From positions 1 through 64,000 of the forward strand of contig CANJLB010000019.1 of the NCBI GenBank assembly GCA_947475065.1: a stretch of 64,000 nt of DNA. The letters are read 5' to 3'. Both the position numbers and the translations under genes were made by a program. Under the pieces are notes generated by a model. It saw only the letters and a program-made list of their open reading frames with translations. It was not told where the DNA came from and searched no databases. This document shows positions 8,472 through 16,845 of this stretch, one piece after another; the stretch's first letter is position 1; the number at the start of each line of letters is the position of its first letter. This DNA is from Opitutia bacterium. GTDB lineage: Bacteria; Verrucomicrobiota; Verrucomicrobiia; Opitutales; Opitutaceae.

Positions 8472-8665
8472 TTTTCAACGTAAAGACGCGAAGGCGCACA
8501 GGGCGCGGAGAAGAACCGATCCGAAATCGCGAAAGGGCGGAAAATTCGGAAGCCAAGTAACCAGGAAATTAGTTCGGCTGGGTTTGTGGCTTCCTGGTTT
8601 CTGAATCGTTCTCCGTGACTCCGCCCTCTACGTCCCTGTCCCTCCGCGCCCGTATGTGTTAAAAA
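8472..8665. repeat. Nested fold-back intergenic repeat, copy 2
   Basis: This fills the moaE-cinA interval. The outer left arm TTTTCAACGTAAAGACG (from 8472) has a degenerate partner ending in ATGTGTTAAAAAC. The inner arms are GGAAGCCAAGTAACCAGGAA (about 8550) and GGCTTCCTGGTTTCTGAA (about 8588). Words of the AAAGACGCGAAG and GGAAGCC...CCAGGAA type recur at several other intergenic sites in this window. Confidence 0.5.
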
Positions 8666-8675
8666 CAAACCTCTC

Positions 8676-10007
8676 TCACGTCCGCAGCAGTTCGCGACGG
8701 AGCCAGTCGAGGGCGGCGTTGACGGCGCGCATTTTAACTGTCGAGCGCGCACCAGGCCAGCAGACTTTCTTCGCCCACGCACCATGCGGCGTGTGCAACG
8801 CGAGATAGATCGCGCCAAGCGGATTTTCCTCCCCGCCGTCCGCCTTGTCGCCAGACCCGGACTGCGGGCTCACACTGCCGGTCGGGCTGGCGCTGCCGGT
8901 GACGGCGAGCGCGTAGTCGGCCCCGAGCCGTTCCGCCGCCGCTGTCGCCATCGCCACGGCGCATTCCTCGCTCACCGCGCCATGCTGGAGCAGCAGGCAC
9001 TCGGGCACCTCGAGCAACGCGACCTTCGCGTCGTTCGAGCAGCACACCACGCCGCCGGCGAAAAACTTGTGCGCGCCGCAGAGGTCGGAGAACGCGCTCG
9101 CCAGCAGCCCTCCGGTCGCGGCCTCGGCCACGGCCAGCCGCTTGTCCCGCGTCCGCAGGAGGTCGGCGCAGATCTTCGCGAGCGAGTCGCGGCCATGGCA
9201 GAGAAAATCCTCGCCGAGCAGTCCGGCACACATGGCGGCCAGCGCCTCCAACTGCGCGAAAGCGAGCCGCCCGTCGGGCGAGCTCAGGCGCACGTCCACG
9301 AACCCCTCGTGTGCACAATAGGCCACGCAGAGGGCGTTCCCGTGCGGCACAAAGAGAGGAGCGAGCTTTGTTTCCAGGGCCGACTCCCCGATGCCGGCGG
9401 TGCGCAGCTGCACATAGGCCTCGCCTTCCGCGAGCAGGCCGAGGCGCACGAGACGCGGCACGACGTGGTCGGCAAACATCGGCCGGAGCTCGTTGGGCGG
9501 GCCGGGCAGCAACACCAGCACCCGGCCGTCGCGCGCGAGCCAGAGGCCGGGCGCCGTGCCGTGGGGGTTGGGCAGAACTTCGCCGCGCAAAAATTTCATG
9601 GCCTGCTGGCGGTTGTTCGGCGTCATCGGGCGGCCGAAACGGGCGAAACGCTCCGCGATGGCGCGCTCAATGGCAGGATCATGCACGAGCGCCTCGCCCA
9701 GCGTGGCGGCGACGGCCTCGCGGGTGCGGTCGTCGCAGGTTGGGCCGAGCCCGCCGGTGAGGATGACGACCGTGCCGCGCGCCCAGCTCGCGCGGAGCTG
9801 CCCGGCGATGTCATCCGCGCCGTCGCTCAGGGTGGCGTGATGCGCCAGTTGCACGCCACGCCGGCCCAGCTCGGTGCCGATGAACGTAAGATGGCTGTTG
9901 GCGGTCAGACCGAGCAACAGCTCGTCGCCGAGCGTCAGCAGCTCGAAGCGCGGAGGCCCGAGGGCGGGCTCGGCGGCGGCAAAAGTGGAGGCGGACGGGG
10001 AAAGCAT
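8676..10007 (-). CDS. cinA: CinA-family protein (molybdopterin-binding-like domain plus PncC-like domain)
   Basis: The 443-residue product has a COG1058-type MoaB/MogA-like N-terminal domain with TGGLGPTCDDRTREAVA and LLPGPPNELRPMF. The C-terminal domain resembles nicotinamide-nucleotide amidase (PncC). In that domain the usual AESCTGG motif reads AEAATGG (A296, A297), so the expected nucleophilic serine is absent, and the usual GxAGP-type motif reads GSASPTG followed by a Ser/Gly-rich insertion. Amidase activity is therefore doubtful. The start at 10007 lies 38 bases from the divergent uvrC start. Confidence 0.85.
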   Translation of the reverse strand: MLSPSASTFAAAEPALGPPRFELLTLGDELLLGLTANSHLTFIGTELGRRGVQLAHHATLSDGADDIAGQLRASWARGTVVILTGGLGPTCDDRTREAVAATLGEALVHDPAIERAIAERFARFGRPMTPNNRQQAMKFLRGEVLPNPHGTAPGLWLARDGRVLVLLPGPPNELRPMFADHVVPRLVRLGLLAEGEAYVQLRTAGIGESALETKLAPLFVPHGNALCVAYCAHEGFVDVRLSSPDGRLAFAQLEALAAMCAGLLGEDFLCHGRDSLAKICADLLRTRDKRLAVAEAATGGLLASAFSDLCGAHKFFAGGVVCCSNDAKVALLEVPECLLLQHGAVSEECAVAMATAAAERLGADYALAVTGSASPTGSVSPQSGSGDKADGGEENPLGAIYLALHTPHGAWAKKVCWPGARSTVKMRAVNAALDWLRRELLRT

Positions 10008-10045
10008 GCTTGTTGCGAGGGGCAGGCTAGGACAAACTTTCGAAA

Positions 10046-11533
10046 ATGCCAGCCTCCGCTCCGACCAACCTCAAGGCCAGGGTGCGCGCCCTGCCGGACA
10101 CACCGGGCGTCTATCTCATGAAAGACCGGCTCGGGCGCATCATTTACGTCGGCAAGGCCAAAAGCCTGAAGAAACGCGTCTCGTCCTACTTCCAACGCGG
10201 CCGGGCGCGCGCCATCGTGCAGCCGAAGATCCGCGCGCTCATCGGTCTCATTGCCGATTTCGACACCATCGGGGTGAAATCCGAGCCCGAGGCGCTGCTG
10301 CTCGAGGGCAAGCTCATCAAGCAGTGGCGCCCGCGCTACAACACCGACTTTACCGACGACAAGCGCTTTCTGCTCGTGCGCGTGGACCTCACCGAGGAAC
10401 TGCCGCGCTTCCGGCTCACACGGCTGCGCAAGGATGACCGCTCGCGTTATTTCGGGCCGTTTGCCCACAGCGGGCTGCTGCGGAAAACGCTCGCCCAGCT
10501 CCGCCGCCAGTTCGGCATCCTGCTCGCCGATGCCACGCCGGCCAGGCTCCCCGACGGCGCGTGGAAACTGTACGACGACGTACGCGAGGAAATCTACGGC
10601 GGCGAGCATACGGTCACCGCCGCAGCCTACGGTGCGCGTGTGGCCGCCGCGTGCGAGTTTCTCGAAGGCAAGTCGCGCGAGTGGCTCGCCGCGCTCCGCG
10701 CCGAGATGGCCGCCGCCGCCGCCAAACAGGCCTTCGAAAGGGCCGCCGAGCTGCGCGACCTCGTCTTCGCGCTGGAGGAGACGCTCCGCAAAACGCGCCG
10801 CTTCGAGCGCGCCGACCCCACGCGCCCCGCGCGCGATGACGCGGCACTGGAGGCCGTGCAGGCGGCGCTCGGCCTCGACTCCCCGCCGCGCACGATGGAG
10901 TGTTTCGACATCTCGCACATCTCCGGCACGTTTGTCGTCGCCTCGATGGTGCGCTTCGCCGACGGCCGGCCCGACAAGGACCAGTATCGCCGCTTCCAGA
11001 TCAAAAGCTTCGTCGGCAACGACGACTTCCGGGCGATGGAGGAAGTCGTGGGCCGCCGCTACCGCCGGCTCGCGGAGGAGCGCAAGCCGTGGCCCGACCT
11101 CGTCGTGATTGACGGCGGGCGCGGTCAGGTGGGGGCCGCGCTGAAGGCGTTCTTCGCGCTCGACCTCAACCCGCCACCGCTCATCGGACTGGCAAAAAAG
11201 GAGGAGACGGTGATCTTTCCCGACGCACGCGCCCCGCTCCGCCTGCCCCCCGCGCACCCCGGCCTGCGCCTGCTCCAGCGCCTGCGGGACGAAGCCCACC
11301 GTTTCGCCAACACCTACAATGCCGACCTGCGCTCGAAAAAAATCCGTGAGAGCGTGCTCGACGATTTTCCGGGCCTCGGCCCCGTGCGCCGCGCCGCCCT
11401 GCTCGCGCAGTTTTCCAGCATCGAAAAACTGCGCGCGGCCAGCGTGCAGGAAATCGCGGCCACACCGGGCTTCGGGCTAAAAATGGCCGGGGAGCTGCGG
11501 ACGTTTCTGGCACGGGATAACCCCGCTGGCTGA
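10046..11533 (+). CDS. uvrC: Excinuclease ABC subunit C
   Basis: UvrC makes both incisions in nucleotide excision repair with UvrA and UvrB. The 495-residue product has the GIY-YIG nuclease domain (GVYLMKD, IIYVGKAKSLKKRV), a UvrB-binding UVR motif (KQAFERAAELRDLVFALEE), the RNase H-like nuclease domain (ECFDISHISGT, VIDGGRGQVGAA) and C-terminal helix-hairpin-helix motifs (FPGLGPVRRAALL, TPGFGLKMAGEL). It is shorter than the usual 600 or so residues. The four-cysteine segment found between the nuclease and UVR regions in E. coli UvrC is replaced by a Cys-free sequence. Confidence 0.93.
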   Translation: MPASAPTNLKARVRALPDTPGVYLMKDRLGRIIYVGKAKSLKKRVSSYFQRGRARAIVQPKIRALIGLIADFDTIGVKSEPEALLLEGKLIKQWRPRYNTDFTDDKRFLLVRVDLTEELPRFRLTRLRKDDRSRYFGPFAHSGLLRKTLAQLRRQFGILLADATPARLPDGAWKLYDDVREEIYGGEHTVTAAAYGARVAAACEFLEGKSREWLAALRAEMAAAAAKQAFERAAELRDLVFALEETLRKTRRFERADPTRPARDDAALEAVQAALGLDSPPRTMECFDISHISGTFVVASMVRFADGRPDKDQYRRFQIKSFVGNDDFRAMEEVVGRRYRRLAEERKPWPDLVVIDGGRGQVGAALKAFFALDLNPPPLIGLAKKEETVIFPDARAPLRLPPAHPGLRLLQRLRDEAHRFANTYNADLRSKKIRESVLDDFPGLGPVRRAALLAQFSSIEKLRAASVQEIAATPGFGLKMAGELRTFLARDNPAG

Positions 11534-11641
11534 CGCTGTGACGGCGGGCCGCATCCCGGCGGTCCGGGGACCGTCCGGCCGGCCTCCCCTTTTACTCCGG
11601 GCTTGCGAAACTCCTTCCGTTCCCCATTGTCTCAGGCCTCT

Positions 11642-12217
11642 ATGAAACGCCTCTTCCTTCCCACCGCATTATTCCTCGCCCTTGGCGCGTTCCTGCGTGC
11701 CGCCCCGCTCCAAGTCGGCGATGCCGCCCCCGTGGTTACCGCCATGTCCGAGAGTGGCAAGCCGCTCGATCTCGCCGCGGTTTATAAGGCGCACAAATAC
11801 ACCCTCGTCTATTTCTACCCGAAGGCCTTCACCTCAGGCTGCACAACCCAGGGTTGCGCACTGCGTGACAACTACGACGAGCTGACCAAGCAGGGAGTCA
11901 CGGTCGTCGGAGTGAGCGTGGACGATGTCGAGACCCAGAAAAAGTTCCATGACGAATACAAATTCCCCTTTCCCTTGCTTGCCGACACGGACAAGAAGGT
12001 CGTGAAAGCCTTCGGCCAGAGCGGCCTCAATTTTGCCAGCCGCGAAGCGTATCTGATTAAGGATGGAAAAATCGTCTATCATGACACGGGTGTGACGGCC
12101 AAGCAGGCCGAAAACATCCTCAACTACCTCTCGCGTGAATCCGGCACCCCGGCACCCGCCGCCAAGCCGGCAGACGCCAAGCCCGCAGCCGCTCCCGCCG
12201 CCCCGGCGGCGAAGTGA
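11642..12217 (+). CDS. Exported peroxiredoxin, Bcp/PrxQ type
   Basis: Thiol peroxidase that reduces hydrogen peroxide and organic hydroperoxides. The 191-residue product has a signal peptide (about 1-20, ending RAAP), the thioredoxin-fold motif YFYPKAFTSGCTTQGC with the peroxidatic Cys and a resolving Cys five residues later (PrxQ arrangement), and an Ala/Pro-rich tail (about 168-191). Most Bcp proteins are cytoplasmic, so the signal peptide makes this a periplasmic variant. The ATG at 11642 is chosen because it begins the signal peptide. A strong terminator follows. Confidence 0.85.
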   Translation: MKRLFLPTALFLALGAFLRAAPLQVGDAAPVVTAMSESGKPLDLAAVYKAHKYTLVYFYPKAFTSGCTTQGCALRDNYDELTKQGVTVVGVSVDDVETQKKFHDEYKFPFPLLADTDKKVVKAFGQSGLNFASREAYLIKDGKIVYHDTGVTAKQAENILNYLSRESGTPAPAAKPADAKPAAAPAAPAAK

Positions 12218-12252
12218 GCGCAGACTGATCCATCGTTTTAGCCCAACCTCCT

Positions 12253-12279
12253 GAGCGCGGCGCAAGCCGCGCTCTTTTT
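12253..12279 (+). terminator. Rho-independent terminator after the peroxiredoxin gene
   Basis: A perfect 9-bp stem, GAGCGCGGC with GCCGCGCTC, closes a GCAA tetraloop (12262-12265) and is followed by five T at 12275-12279. It lies 35 bases after the peroxiredoxin stop. Confidence 0.9.
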
Positions 12280-12371
12280 GCTGTCTCACACGAGGCAGGC
12301 CGGAAGCGCAAGGGTCCGCCCGTGAGATTTGATCCAAGCGTGGTGGCGGCAGGGGCGGCGCCGCCACCCCA

Positions 12372-13319
12372 TTACAGTTCCTCGTCTGCCGACGCACCGA
12401 GCAGGCCGGCCGACGGGTTCTCCCGCACTCGCGCGAGCCAGCCGGCGATGAGTGGGCCGCCCGGCGGGTCGGGCCATGGCGCGGCGACGAGGTCAATGAC
12501 ATACAGCGCGCCATCCGCCCCACGGACTAAATTGCGCGCATGCATGTCCGCCACGAGCCATGCCCGGAGCCGCCCGTCACCTTCCGCGCCATGAAACAGC
12601 AGCCTCGGGTGGTCGCGGTTCGCGCGCAGGAAACGCGAGGGAATCTCGATCAGCCCCGGCGGCAGCCGGCCTGAGGTGTCGTCGCCCTGCGGCAGCGGGT
12701 CACCGAGCGTCTGCTTCGCCACCACGATGCCTTCGGGCGTCACCCCGACGATTTCCGTCGCCATCCCGAGGGCGTCAATCAGCAGCAGCTTTTCGAAGAG
12801 CGCGAGGTAATCACCCGGGCACGCCTCGGCCTGCAGCAGCTGCTCATCGCCGGGGCGGAAAGCGAACGTGCTGCCCACCAGCTTGTCAATGCCCTCGGCC
12901 GGCCGGTAAAATTTATAGACCGACTGGTCCGCCAGCGCCACGAACGCCGAGGCTTCCACTCCGCTGTGCAAGTAGCGCAGCCGCGGGCTGGCCTCCTCCA
13001 GATTGATCGCCGGACCGGCGGGAAAACCAAAATCTTCCAGCATGCGCAGCGGCGTCAGCATCCGCCATTCGCGGATGGCCGCGCCCAGCCGGGCCCAGAG
13101 AGGGTCGCCCAGCTCCAGCAGGCTTACGGCGTCTTCGGGGAGCGTGACGAGATCGCGGTCTGGATCTGTTGCCACGCCACATTCGGCTGCGACCGCGCGG
13201 AGACGATGGAGCGCCGCCAGTCGTCGCTCGTGATCGTCCTGAAGATCGGCGCGCCCGGCCGGGCCGGGGAGGCGCCGGCCTTGGATGCAGGTCGGCCTGC
13301 CGGTGAAGGGGTCTTGCAT
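12372..13319 (-). CDS. Uncharacterised protein with a kinase-like C-terminal half
   Basis: The 315-residue product is not assigned to a named family with certainty. A kinase-like pattern is visible: VYKFYRP (K136, candidate beta-3 lysine), ADMHARNLV (D258 and N263, catalytic-loop-like D plus five) and VIDLVAA (D276, candidate magnesium-binding aspartate). This resembles the predicted polyvalent-protein kinases. The first 90 or so residues are helical and charged. The start at 13319 (MQDPFTGRP) is a choice; the frame is open for 47 more codons upstream. It is convergent with the peroxiredoxin gene. Confidence 0.55.
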   Translation of the reverse strand: MQDPFTGRPTCIQGRRLPGPAGRADLQDDHERRLAALHRLRAVAAECGVATDPDRDLVTLPEDAVSLLELGDPLWARLGAAIREWRMLTPLRMLEDFGFPAGPAINLEEASPRLRYLHSGVEASAFVALADQSVYKFYRPAEGIDKLVGSTFAFRPGDEQLLQAEACPGDYLALFEKLLLIDALGMATEIVGVTPEGIVVAKQTLGDPLPQGDDTSGRLPPGLIEIPSRFLRANRDHPRLLFHGAEGDGRLRAWLVADMHARNLVRGADGALYVIDLVAAPWPDPPGGPLIAGWLARVRENPSAGLLGASADEEL

Positions 13320-13600
13320 GATGCGGGCATACGCGGAAGTTCGCGCGTGGCGGGAAAATGGCAAACGGAAGTTGCCGGAAATTCCTGGCAGGTTGCTGAC
13401 AGGTTGCTGGGAGGCAAACCCATCGGCGTCCGCGAAGCGATCGATTTCGCCGCCGCCCACCGCCCCCTCGCCGTGAAGGCGGGTCGCGGATTCCGGGTTC
13501 CCTCCCGGTTTTTTTCAGACGAAAGCCTTACGGCTTGCGCACCAGCGGCCTGCGACTTGCTTTGCTAGGAGAGTTGCGCTGGCATGGGCCTGCTTCCGAC

Positions 13601-14920
13601 ATGCATACTTTTCTCAGCATCCTTGGCGAATGGTTCGTCATTCTCGCCCTCGTGGCGGCCAACGGTTTCTTTGTCGCGGCCGAGTTCGCGCTCGTCAAGG
13701 TGCGCGCCAGCCAGCTCCAGCCGATGGCCCCCACCGGCGGCTGGCGCGTGAAGCTTGCCCTGCGCGCGCTCAACAACCTCGACGCCGCCCTCTCGGCCAC
13801 GCAGCTCGGCATCACCCTCGCCAGCTTGGGCCTCGGCTGGGTGGGCGAGCCGTTCATCGCTCACCGGCTCGCGCCGCTGCTGGGGCGGATCGGCATCACC
13901 GACACGGCCACCGTGTCCACGGTCTCCATTGCGGTGGCGTTCGGCGTGATCACGTTTTTGCACATCGTGCTCGGCGAGCTCGCGCCCAAATCGCTCGCCA
14001 TCCAGCGGCCCCGGCGCGTCTCGCTCCTCGTCGGCGGGCCTCTGCTGGTGCTCTACTACGCGCTGTTCCCGTTCATCTGGGTGCTCAACGGCACGGCCAA
14101 CCGCCTCCTGCGCCTGTTCGGCCTCGACCCGACCGAAGGCGAGCACCACCTCAGCCCGGAGGAGCTGGAATACGTCTTCAGCCACGCCCGCCACGCCCAC
14201 CCCGGCGACGCCCTCATCAACCGCCTCATGGTCCGCTCCCTGCGCCTGCGCGACACGCAAGCCCAGCAAATCATGCGCCCGCGCGACCAGATTGTCGCGC
14301 TGCGGCTCGGCCAGCCGCACACGGAGAACCTGCGCCTCGCGCAGACGAGCGGCTTCAGCCGTTTCCCCGTGTACCGGGGGGAACTCGACGACATTGCCGG
14401 CGTGCTTCTCGTGCGCGAGTGGCTGTGGCAGATCCAGGCGCTCGGGCCGGACGCGCCGTTCGAGCCGCTGCTGCGGCCCGCGCTCACGTTCACGACAAAA
14501 ACGCCGATCCACGCGATGCTTGAGCTGTTCCGCAAGTCGCGCACGCACCTCGCGCTCGTGCTCGACGACGCGGGCCGCGTCGCCGGCCTCGTGAGCTTCG
14601 AAGACGTGCTGGAGGAGATCGTCGGTGACATCCGCGACGAGTTCGACATCGAGCGCGGGCCGGTTTTTGAACACACGGAGAACGCCATCGTCGTCAGCGG
14701 CCTCTTCACCATGCGCGAGCTGCAGGCCGAGACCGGCTGGAATTTCCCCGACCTGCAGCCACGCGAAAACGTGAGCGTGTGGACCCTGCGCCAGTTTGGC
14801 CGCGAGCCGAGGCGGGGCGAAAACGTGACGGTGGGCGAGATGCGCATGACCGCCGAGGACATGGCGGTCGAGCGCCTGCGCCGCGTGCGGGTCGAGCGTC
14901 TGCCGGTCGTGACGGAGTGA
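13601..14920 (+). CDS. CNNM/CorC-type membrane protein with DUF21 and CBS domains
   Basis: The 439-residue product has an N-terminal DUF21 membrane domain with three or four hydrophobic segments (WFVILALVAANGFFVAAEFA, TVSIAVAFGVITFLHIVLGE), then a CBS-domain pair (about 205-330, IMRPRDQIVALR and AGLVSFEDVLEEIVGD) and a C-terminal CorC_HlyC domain. Members are linked to magnesium or cobalt homeostasis; the older name hemolysin is misleading. The ATG at 13601 precedes the first membrane segment directly. The gene ends ten bases before a palindromic repeat shared with convergent moaA. Confidence 0.85.
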   Translation: MHTFLSILGEWFVILALVAANGFFVAAEFALVKVRASQLQPMAPTGGWRVKLALRALNNLDAALSATQLGITLASLGLGWVGEPFIAHRLAPLLGRIGITDTATVSTVSIAVAFGVITFLHIVLGELAPKSLAIQRPRRVSLLVGGPLLVLYYALFPFIWVLNGTANRLLRLFGLDPTEGEHHLSPEELEYVFSHARHAHPGDALINRLMVRSLRLRDTQAQQIMRPRDQIVALRLGQPHTENLRLAQTSGFSRFPVYRGELDDIAGVLLVREWLWQIQALGPDAPFEPLLRPALTFTTKTPIHAMLELFRKSRTHLALVLDDAGRVAGLVSFEDVLEEIVGDIRDEFDIERGPVFEHTENAIVVSGLFTMRELQAETGWNFPDLQPRENVSVWTLRQFGREPRRGENVTVGEMRMTAEDMAVERLRRVRVERLPVVTE

Positions 14921-14930
14921 TTGGAAAATG

Positions 14931-15005
14931 TAGGGCGGGGTCGCCGAACCCCGCCTCGGGAAATGCGTCGCGGCAAATGCGGCGGTGTTCGGCGACCCCG
15001 CCCTA
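14931..15005. repeat. Palindromic intergenic element with TAGGGCG ends, copy 1
   Basis: A perfect 19-bp inverted repeat begins TAGGGCGGGGTCGCCGAAC (14931-14949) and returns at 14987-15005, enclosing 37 bases. It lies between two convergent gene ends and could fold in RNA from either strand, so it may terminate or stabilise both transcripts. Related elements with the same outer word lie at 16622-16775 and 38378-38465. Confidence 0.75.
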
Positions 15006-15017
15006 CCACCACCGCCC

Positions 15018-16034
15018 TCACCCGCCGATGTAGCTCATCTCGACCTTGGCGCGCGGCTCGCCGGTCGCCAGCACCTCGGCGCGCTCGTCGCTGTAGCGGT
15101 CGAGCCGGCCGCCCCACACCCGGCCCACGTAGCGCACCAGCTCGGCGTCGTCCGCGCCCGCGCGCAGCGCGCCGAGCAGATCCCAGCCAAGCGCAGAAAA
15201 CAGGCAGGTGAAGATTTTCCCATCCGCCGAGAGGCGCGCGCGATGGCAGTCCCGGCAGAACGGCTCTGTGACCGACGAGATCAGCCCGATCTCGCCGTGG
15301 CCGTCACGGTAGCGGTAGCGCGCCGCGACCTCGCCGCGATAGGCGGGGGCCGACGGTTCCAGCGGCCAGCGCGCACCGACCCGCTCCACGATCTCACGCG
15401 CGGGCACGACCTGCGCCGCCGCCCAGTGGTTCGTGTTGCCCACGTCCATGAACTCGATGAACCGCAGCGTATGCCCGCGCTCGCGCGCAAACTCCGCCAG
15501 CGCGAGGATCTCGCCGTCGTTCACGCCGCGTTGCACAACCATGTTCAGCTTCACCGGCAGCCCGGCCGCCCCGGCGGCGGCGATGCCGCGCAGCACGCGG
15601 TCCGGCGCCAGGCCGTGGCCGTTCATCCGGCCCGCGATGGCCGGATCGAGCGCATCGAGCGAAACATTGACGCGGTCGAGCCCGGCCGCGCACATCGCAG
15701 GCACGAGCTTCTCCAGCAGCCAGCCGTTGGTCGTGAGGGCCACGTCCGGCACGCGCAGCTCCTGCTTGAGCGCACGGACCAGGTCGGGCACGTCGGCCCG
15801 CAGCAGCGGTTCGCCGCCGGTCAGGCGGATTTTTTGCACGCCCAGCATGGTGAACGCCCGCGCGATCCGCACCAGCTCGGCGAGCGTCATCAGCTGCGGG
15901 TCTTTCATGAACGCGTAGCCCGGCCCAAACACCTCCGCCGGCATGCAGTAGGGACAGCGGAAGTTGCAGCGGTCCGTGACCGAAATGCGCAGGTCGCGCA
16001 GCGGACGTTGAAACGGGTCGCGGAGGTCACTCAT
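15018..16034 (-). CDS. moaA: GTP 3',8-cyclase MoaA (radical SAM)
   Basis: First enzyme of molybdenum-cofactor synthesis, converting GTP to the cyclic intermediate that MoaC processes. The 338-residue product has the N-terminal radical-SAM cluster motif CNFRCPYC, the SAM-binding TGGEPLLR, and the C-terminal second cluster cysteines (CRDC, and FTCLF further on). It ends in Gly-Gly (SYIGG), as functional MoaA proteins do. The ATG at 16034 (MSDLRDPFQRPLRDLRIS) fits the family; the upstream frame extension is not used. moaC is not in the window. Confidence 0.93.
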   Translation of the reverse strand: MSDLRDPFQRPLRDLRISVTDRCNFRCPYCMPAEVFGPGYAFMKDPQLMTLAELVRIARAFTMLGVQKIRLTGGEPLLRADVPDLVRALKQELRVPDVALTTNGWLLEKLVPAMCAAGLDRVNVSLDALDPAIAGRMNGHGLAPDRVLRGIAAAGAAGLPVKLNMVVQRGVNDGEILALAEFARERGHTLRFIEFMDVGNTNHWAAAQVVPAREIVERVGARWPLEPSAPAYRGEVAARYRYRDGHGEIGLISSVTEPFCRDCHRARLSADGKIFTCLFSALGWDLLGALRAGADDAELVRYVGRVWGGRLDRYSDERAEVLATGEPRAKVEMSYIGG

Positions 16035-16104
16035 GGTCGGCGCGCACAAAAGCACAATGCGATGGAAAAACCAACTCTTATGCCAAGCCGTCATCCCGGC
16101 GCGG

Positions 16105-16569
16105 TCATCCTTTTGTGCGCTGCGGAATTGGAGGAGGTGCGCCAGGCGAGGGGACAAAGCGGTGGATCAAAGATATCAAAGCAAGGGTAACTGCTCCGGA
16201 TACCACAAATGCGCTGACCCAGTTCAAGACCAGATCTGAATTCATGGACTCCATCGGAAGGACCGGCATGATCACACCGAATCCAGCGAGTGCTCCAATC
16301 AGCATTGAAAAAACAATGAGCGCCGGCAGGGGCAGACGCATGAAAGCCCGGGATGCAGACACGCGCTTCATCACCAACGGAGTGATAATCAAAGCGGGAA
16401 TGTAGGTCGGCCAAAAGCCAACGCTCAAGACCCCGAAAAAGGCAATCCCAGCAATTGCCAGCGGATTTATCGAGCCACCCCATCGGGCAGGCTGCCAGCA
16501 GACCAGCGTGGCAGCCGCCACCAACGGAGCCACAACCAGCAGTGCTGCGAAGGTGAGCTTCGTCTTCAT
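16105..16569 (-). CDS. Hypothetical four-helix membrane protein
   Basis: The 154-residue product has about four predicted membrane helices: LTFAALLVVAPLVAAATLV, LAIAGIAFFGVLSVGFW with the adjacent TYIPALIITPLV, LPALIVFSMLIGALAGFGVI, and a final VLNWVSAFVVSGAVTLALISLI. It ends in a short Pro-rich tail. No family is recognised. Base composition is more AT-rich than that of the flanking molybdenum-cofactor genes, which may indicate a later arrival. The start at 16569 (MKTKL) opens directly into the first helix. It lies upstream of moaA on the same strand, 70 bases away. Confidence 0.6.
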   Translation of the reverse strand: MKTKLTFAALLVVAPLVAAATLVCWQPARWGGSINPLAIAGIAFFGVLSVGFWPTYIPALIITPLVMKRVSASRAFMRLPLPALIVFSMLIGALAGFGVIMPVLPMESMNSDLVLNWVSAFVVSGAVTLALISLIHRFVPSPGAPPPIPQRTKG

Positions 16570-16621
16570 GCCCGTATAAGTTCGGCCCGCGTACCGGCAG
16601 AGGCAAGGCGATTTGCCTGAA

Positions 16622-16775
16622 GGTAGGGCGCGACCGCTGGGCGCGCCGCTCCGGGCTGTGGAAGGTGGAGCGCATTGACCCCAATGCGCTGGTTTGAGAG
16701 CGACCGGCCCATAGCGCGTTGAGGTCAACGCGCTCCACCCCTCAATCGTGGCGGGCCCAGCGGGCCCGCCCTACC
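16622..16775. repeat. Palindromic intergenic element with TAGGGCG ends, copy 2 (nested)
   Basis: The terminal inverted repeats GGTAGGGCG (16622-16630) and CGCCCTACC (16767-16775) enclose a second, 27-bp inverted repeat with three mismatches (16664-16690 and 16713-16739, beginning GGTGGAGCGC). It lies between the divergent membrane-protein gene and moeA, so any promoters for those genes must lie in or beside it. Confidence 0.7.
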
Positions 16776-16845
16776 CTCGGAACAGAAATGCGCGCTGGCC
16801 ATCGCGCGTTGTGCCGGCCATGTTTTTCACGCCGCCATTTCCCCC

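Noticed and set aside
9935-11299. Long minus-strand frame opposite uvrC
   Set aside because: Shadow of uvrC; no recognisable motifs.
11560-11573. Terminator after uvrC (CGGTCC-GG-GGACCG)
   Set aside because: The stem is only six pairs and is not followed by a T run.
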